A stretch of DNA of 64,000 bases. Origin: Euborellia annulipes (Eukaryota > Arthropoda > Insecta > Dermaptera > Anisolabididae). A program made the translations under genes and the position numbers. Positions 59,091 to 64,000 of the stretch are shown here, piece after piece; position 1 is the first letter of the stretch, and each line of letters begins with the position of its first letter. The stretch is from assembly GCA_023213315.1 (NCBI GenBank), contig JAKCPI010015691.1, forward strand, positions 62,001 to 126,000, given 5' to 3'. The notes under the pieces are model-generated. The model had not been told where the DNA came from, did not search any database, and was given only the letters and a program-made list of their open reading frames with translations.

Positions 59091-60494
59091 AATCTATTGT
59101 AAAAAAAATTCTATTACTATTTTTTGCGAGCCAAATGGATTAATTTTCCGAAGTCAGCAAAACTAACTTAATGCCACACTATCTATGATCGGGACTGGCA
59201 TCTAATTCTAAAATGTAGTTCCTCTTCTTTCTTGAAACGATCGCGTACGCGAACACTCCAGGAAGGCAGGTAAGCCTTCATTATATCAATTCGGAACGAT
59301 ACGGTGAAAACGCTCCTACAAATCCAAGGAAAGTTTAAGTGGAAATGGAACACATACAGACACTCGTATGTACAAACACACATTACAGATCAATTAATAT
59401 CCGACCACCTGCCTAATCAATGTCATTTAATAGCGAACTAAAATAGAGCAGAGCTAATTGATCTGATAATCATTTACGAGTTAGGAAGGAAGCCCGGTCA
59501 CTACAATAATGAAGAACCCCCTTGATTGCTCATCTCAGAAACAAAATGACTTTGTTCAAGATTCATTCTAAAAAAAAGAAAATCTAACAACATCCTATAC
59601 GAACTCTTAACGTCTTGAACATTAACTCATTCTGTCCTGAAACAACCAAGGCCCAGAACTCAGCACTGAATGACAGAGCTCCGGAGAAAGAGAAAACAAT
59701 CTTTCTCTCAAATTCACGAAAGAGAGAAATATACGATAGAGAAATTCTCCTATTCCCCTCGAATATCGGTCAAAGGTGAATTGATCCTCTCCTGGGAGCC
59801 CTGCCTAAACCTAAATCGGACGAACAACAACACCCTATGCCAGTATTGAGGAATCAATTCACAATTGAACGACTATTCAAGAGAACATCAGAGAATTCCG
59901 ACAGAGAAGGCCTAAACCCCCATAAATATATAAATGCGCGAGCGTAGAGATTTTCTAATTATTAAGCCCCCATACATAGACTCTATCAATTGCTAGCTAG
60001 ATAGATAATCTAATAAGAATTGGGTGTATTCTTAAAAATTAACATTTAGTTAGTAAACATAGAAAAGAGATTCCCGCCACGTTTTATCCAGACCCCCCCC
60101 CCCTAACGCGTTACGTAATATGTGGACGACCTCATATCAATATATATATATATATATATAATTTAAAAATGAATATTAATTGTAAAAATTTTAAGAATTA
60201 CAAAATGAACGAGTTCTGGAATTAAACTGCCTAGTGTGAATTTCATCTGCTCATTGTGTAGCCTCTCATGCTACTAAATGAATGCATAAAGGATATCGAG
60301 GTTTGGAGCCGCTCTCAACCTGCTGTAACAAGTTTTAAAGCATCGAGAAAAATATACTGTATCTATATATATTCGTATGTGTGAGGTAATATGTATGTGT
60401 GAGCACAAACGTATTATTATACCTAGTATCATTTATGTAAAGCAATTATTTAAAAATATCTTTTTTTTTTTAAACAATTCATTTTTTTTTTTAT

Positions 60495-60662
60495 TAAGGT
60501 ATTTTTCGGCATCTAAAGCCATTTAGACCCCATCCCTATTTATTTCAAATGATTTGTAGTCAATTCAAATGAAATAAATTTTTCTCGCTAAGGACGGGAA
60601 GCGAACCCGGGACCCCAGATGAGAAGCTAGTGTCTTCTCTCTGAGCCACGGGTCACGGGCAA
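60495..60662 (-). mobile_element. tRNA-derived SINE, head type 2, reverse copy
   Basis: On the minus strand GCCCGTGACCCGTGGCTCAG, then GGGTTCGCTTCCCG and the GGGTCTAAATGGC tail. It is the best-kept head in the window. It is not a functional tRNA gene: no complete acceptor-stem cloverleaf, and it continues into the SINE tail. Confidence 0.78.
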
Positions 60663-61454
60663 AATAATTAATTATCTGAATAAAAAATTTTAATATTTTT
60701 TTTTAAATAAATAGGCAACAAAATTGCAAAATTTGCAAAACTTACAAATTCCCCCACTCTCACCCCTATGAATTCATTTTTAAAACAATTTCTAATTATA
60801 ATACTAGTCGCACAGCCCGCCATCGGCCGGTTCCACGCCTATCTAGGAAGGCAAATCGCTTTATATGTTTGTATATTGAATTCATATTTGTGTCAACACC
60901 TGCATTGAAGTAAACTTCCTAGTTTTAATTAATTAAATTATTAATTTGACTTTAAAGCTTATTATACGTAGGAAAATCGATTTCTCTTTTATACCTTTGT
61001 TGATAACTTTTTTTTTTTTTTAATCCTATGCAACAAAGTTATACTTTTAAATTTAAAACTGTTTGCTAACTTTTACTCTTAAAGAATTATTGGAAAAATT
61101 CAAAAAAAAAAAAAAATGTAAAACATTTTTTTTTAAGATTAAGGGAATCAGAAAAACTTTATTTATTTCAACAAGGAAGACAACTTAATATTTTATTAAA
61201 TTGAAATATTATTTTATTAATAATATCTGCTATAGGTTCAATTAATTTTAAATTTAAATTTAAAATGAAAGTTGCATATACCACTTCATTAACATTATTA
61301 TCTCATTAAATATAAAGGTTAAAATAATTTTAGTTCAGGTTTTTATTATTAAAGTTTAAAAATTTTAAAAACCTGTTTCCATTATTCATTGAAAAATCTA
61401 TTTCTCTTTTATACCTTTAAATTTAAAACTGCACACTAAATGTCTAATATAAAA

Positions 61455-62545
61455 AATCTGGTGTGACTAATCACAGAGCTCACAATTTTGTGTTATACCT
61501 TCGACAATTGAAAATTACGTACCGTGCTTGCTTGTCACGCTACATTTTTTACTTTCTCTTACCCCATTATGAAATATATAGAGAGAGAAAGTATTGCGAT
61601 CATGTTAAAAATTCAATGTCGAGATTTTGATGGATATTGATGGACATGTTTTGAGGTCCCCTGGGTCCAAAAAAGTGGGTCCCGCAAATTGGTCTTTGTG
61701 TGTGTGTGGACATTTTTAACCATGAAGGAAATGAGCTACTAGGTTGAAATTTTATATTTAAGTTAGGCACCCCCCGAACTCGTGTAAATAAGGTTTTAAA
61801 CAAAATCGCGCACTTTTTGAGTTTTTTCGATTTTCTCAAAATTCGCTCCAACGATTTTGTTTGAAATTCATAAATCAATTATTTTTTAGATGCTCTTTAA
61901 AATGTATATTCTCATTTTGCCGTTGAAATCTTCTGAAGACCACTTTACTCTTATATTTCGTAGGAAAAATTTTTAAGATTTTTTCAGTTTTTTTTTTTTT
62001 TTTTTCTCAAAATTTGCTCCAACGATTTTGATATAAATTCAAAAATCAGTTATTTTTTACATGCTCTTTAAAATGTAGCCTATGTTCTAATTTTCCCCTT
62101 GAAATCTTTGAAGCACACTACTCTTTTACTTCTTAGAAAAGAATCAGATTTTTAAAATTTATTTTCCGGCTCTTCCTTCCATAGAGCCAATGTTATATCC
62201 TTTTGGGGATTTGCATGTTAACTTCGATTCAAAAGGGGATCCCATTTGGAACTTTTTATACATTTAAAAAAATGTTTTCCAATTCTTATGAAATTTTATA
62301 TTTATTTATGAGATTAAAATTTTGAAAAATAAGCATAGTTTATTTCAAGCAATTAACATTAAAAAATACACAGAGCCTATGGAAATTTTGAATTAATCGA
62401 ATTTTTTACTTTTTTACTTGTGAATTGGAAGTGGTCAAGTTTGAAATTAATTTGCTATGTGAAACTAAATATATCTCGACACAGCATAGACAGCACTTCT
62501 TCGGTAAGAGGAAGTTGTGCAACCTGCTGGTCACACCAAATTTTT
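61455..62545 (+). repeat. R1 copy, about 1.1 kb
   Basis: Begins with an AAATCTGGTGTGAC piece, then CTTTCTCTTACCCCATTATG, the GAGATTTTGATGG module, and two successive versions of the CTCAAAATTYGCTCCAACG segment (near 61835 and 62008). It ends with a damaged AAATCTGG-type palindrome near 62540. The doubled middle suggests a tandem or recombinant copy. Confidence 0.7.
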
Positions 62546-62574
62546 CTATTTAGTTTTTACTAATATATTAGAAT

Positions 62575-62960
62575 TCAACATTTAAAATTTATAAACAGAG
62601 AAAAATATTTATAAAGTTCAAAAGTAAAATATATAATACCTCAAGCAATTTTTAGGGGAAAATGAAAATATAAACTACATTTTAAAGAGCATAAAAAAAT
62701 TAATTGATTTATGAATTTTATTAAAAGTCGTTAAAGCGAATTTTGAGAATATCGAAATAAAAACTGAAAAGTACATCAGTAAAGTACTAGTACTTTTTAG
62801 CCGATTTTGTTCAAAAGATTCCTGTTCCAGGGGGGACTTGAATCACAGACAGACAGACGATTTTGCGGGCCACCTTTTTTGAACTCAGGGAACCTCAAAA
62901 TATGTATTTCCATCAAAATCTCAACAAGAATCAAATAATTTCTCTCTATCAATTAAAATA
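62575..62960 (-). repeat. R1 copy, tail to tail with the preceding one
   Basis: Reverse-oriented R1 starting 30 bp after the end of the plus-oriented copy. It contains ATTGATTTATGAATTTT, AAAGTACTAGTACTTTTT and GGAACCTCAAAATATG. Confidence 0.68.
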
Positions 62961-63794
62961 CGTCATATATAGAAATTAAAACCAAGTTGATGTACCTTGT
63001 ATGTTCTCATGTATAGGTATATCTCATGTCGTTCAATCTAACATAAATTAACATAAAGAAATTCTTGTGAATTATATTTCAATTTAAAATAATAAACTAA
63101 TATGAAATGGAATGTTAGAAAGAGAGAGAATGAAACGTTATTTAGAGAAAATATTTTCATTTTATTTTATTTTCATATTTATTTGTTTTGATTTCCGAAC
63201 TCAAAGGATTTCAAGAATATCTTCATTATTTGTCTGCATTTTTGCAAAATGATTAATAAAGAGAGGCCCTTGGGTCAAACTTTGACTTCTGTGAATGTGA
63301 ATTAAGAGAATTAGAATATCTTCTTTTTTTTTAAATTTATTTACTGTTTTGACATCTGAGACATTAAAAATGAAATTACTTTCTACAAGTTTGAAAAATT
63401 ATCATCAGTCTTATTAAATACTTGCTGCCATTTTTGTGCAGAAGAAAATTCTGTTTTGCCTAAAAATGCTTACGCCCAAACTTTTTTGAGTCTCAGAAAA
63501 AATCAATTCATGCGAAATAAAGTATTTTTGCGTACTCTATTGTTCTCATAAAGTATAGAGCATAAATAATGCACAATACTTTATTATAAAGTACGGGTGG
63601 CAACCCTAGCTATGGCCTTTGAATTTGAAAAGACATGAATCTATGAAATTTTGACTTTGAAAGGGATTTTTAAAACATCTTAATATTATAAATTTTGTAA
63701 ATAAAAAGAAGAAAAATTGTCAAAATAAATGTAATCGGTACCGGTGTATGTATGTTTGTATGTTAAATTATAATTAAATATATCTTCTTCTCAC

Positions 63795-63858
63795 CAACTG
63801 GAGTGGAGGTAACTCAGCACAGCTCTGATGCCGAATTGCACAGGGGAGAGACACGCAT
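63795..63858 (-). other. Candidate minus-strand exon, 64 bp
   Basis: Reads with acceptor TTTTCTTTTGCAG and donor GTGAGAAG, both strong, around 64 bp of even composition. Two of three frames are open; one reads ACLSPVQFGIRAVLSYLHSS. If real it belongs to a gene on the opposite strand from the plexin. No partner exon lies within the window. Confidence 0.25.
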
Positions 63859-64000
63859 CTGCAAAAGAAAACATCCATTAAAATCTCTCTCTTTCTCTTA
63901 TCAAAAAAAAAAATAATAATAATAAAGGAATGTTTCTTTAAAAAAAAAAATATATTAAAAACTAAAGAAAAAAAATTTCATTGTCTCAGAGGATTGTAGC

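Larger units (their letters stand above)
49380..64000 (+). other. Downstream plexin intron (open end)
   Basis: Begins with donor GTAAGT. No later plexin exon (IPT domains) could be found. Stretches without a recognised element, all AT-rich or low complexity, include 51830-53010, 53420-54510, 56890-58980 and 62960-63780. The block 59150-60000 has less AT and no recognised repeat; I see no convincing exon in it. Confidence 0.55.

Noticed and set aside
59206..59256. Possible 51-bp plus-strand exon with donor GTAAGC after AAGGCAG
   Set aside because: The acceptor lacks a pyrimidine tract and the peptide has no plexin feature such as the expected cysteines.
60580..60662. Functional tRNA gene
   Set aside because: A and B boxes are present but the cloverleaf is incomplete and the sequence runs on into the common SINE tail.

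Overview
This window is AT-rich animal DNA that is almost entirely intron and mobile-element sequence. It contains parts of one recognisable gene. Three collinear plus-strand exons (26868-27000, 43886-44044, 49173-49379) have good splice sites and compatible phases. Together they read through the end of one cysteine-rich PSI domain, a linker, and a complete second PSI domain of a plexin, the semaphorin receptor. From remembered family signatures a plexin B is more likely than a plexin A. The introns between them are 16.9 kb and 5.1 kb, and at least 26.8 kb of upstream intron and 14.6 kb of downstream sequence hold no other plexin exon that I can see. The AT content, long repeat-filled introns, Penelope-like elements, mariner/pogo/hAT families and tRNA-derived SINEs suggest an arthropod, possibly a crustacean such as a parasitic copepod. 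That assignment is inference.

Layout. 1-26867: upstream intron with end copies of TTAA-flanked repeats, a 1.5 kb copy of the dominant repeat R1 broken by a deleted mariner and a fold-back element, a degraded Penelope-like element with a GIY-YIG endonuclease (9058-9602), further fold-backs (6737-7145, 11517-11952), SINE pieces, a hAT-like MITE (20508-20928), a long palindrome (21250-21729) and a giant fold-back R2 (24021-24720). 27001-43885: intron with a GGAACG repeat, a pogo-like MITE, a broken LINE reverse transcriptase (33300-33728, minus), two TTAA elements 1.6 kb apart, R1 copies and solo Penelope-type tails. 44045-49172: intron with R1 copies, a CT/TA microsatellite and GC-rich hairpin repeats. 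49380-64000: two fold-backs around an hAT-like MITE, a second R2, a pogo-like MITE with a Tc1-like MITE inside it, an hAT-like element with a SINE inside it, and two R1 copies tail to tail.

The most interesting signal is a short RNA-like motif found at eleven loci (seventeen copies). It is a CTGANGA-type box, one spacer base, a hairpin whose stem sequence differs from locus to locus but usually stays paired, then GAAAC or GAAAT. This order resembles the stem II half of a hammerhead ribozyme, which is known from Penelope-like retroelements. At six loci the motif occurs as a divergent pair inside a fold-back element, and two of those elements are bounded by 11-12 bp target duplications. Whether these are active ribozymes, decayed ones or a different conserved hairpin cannot be settled from the sequence by eye.
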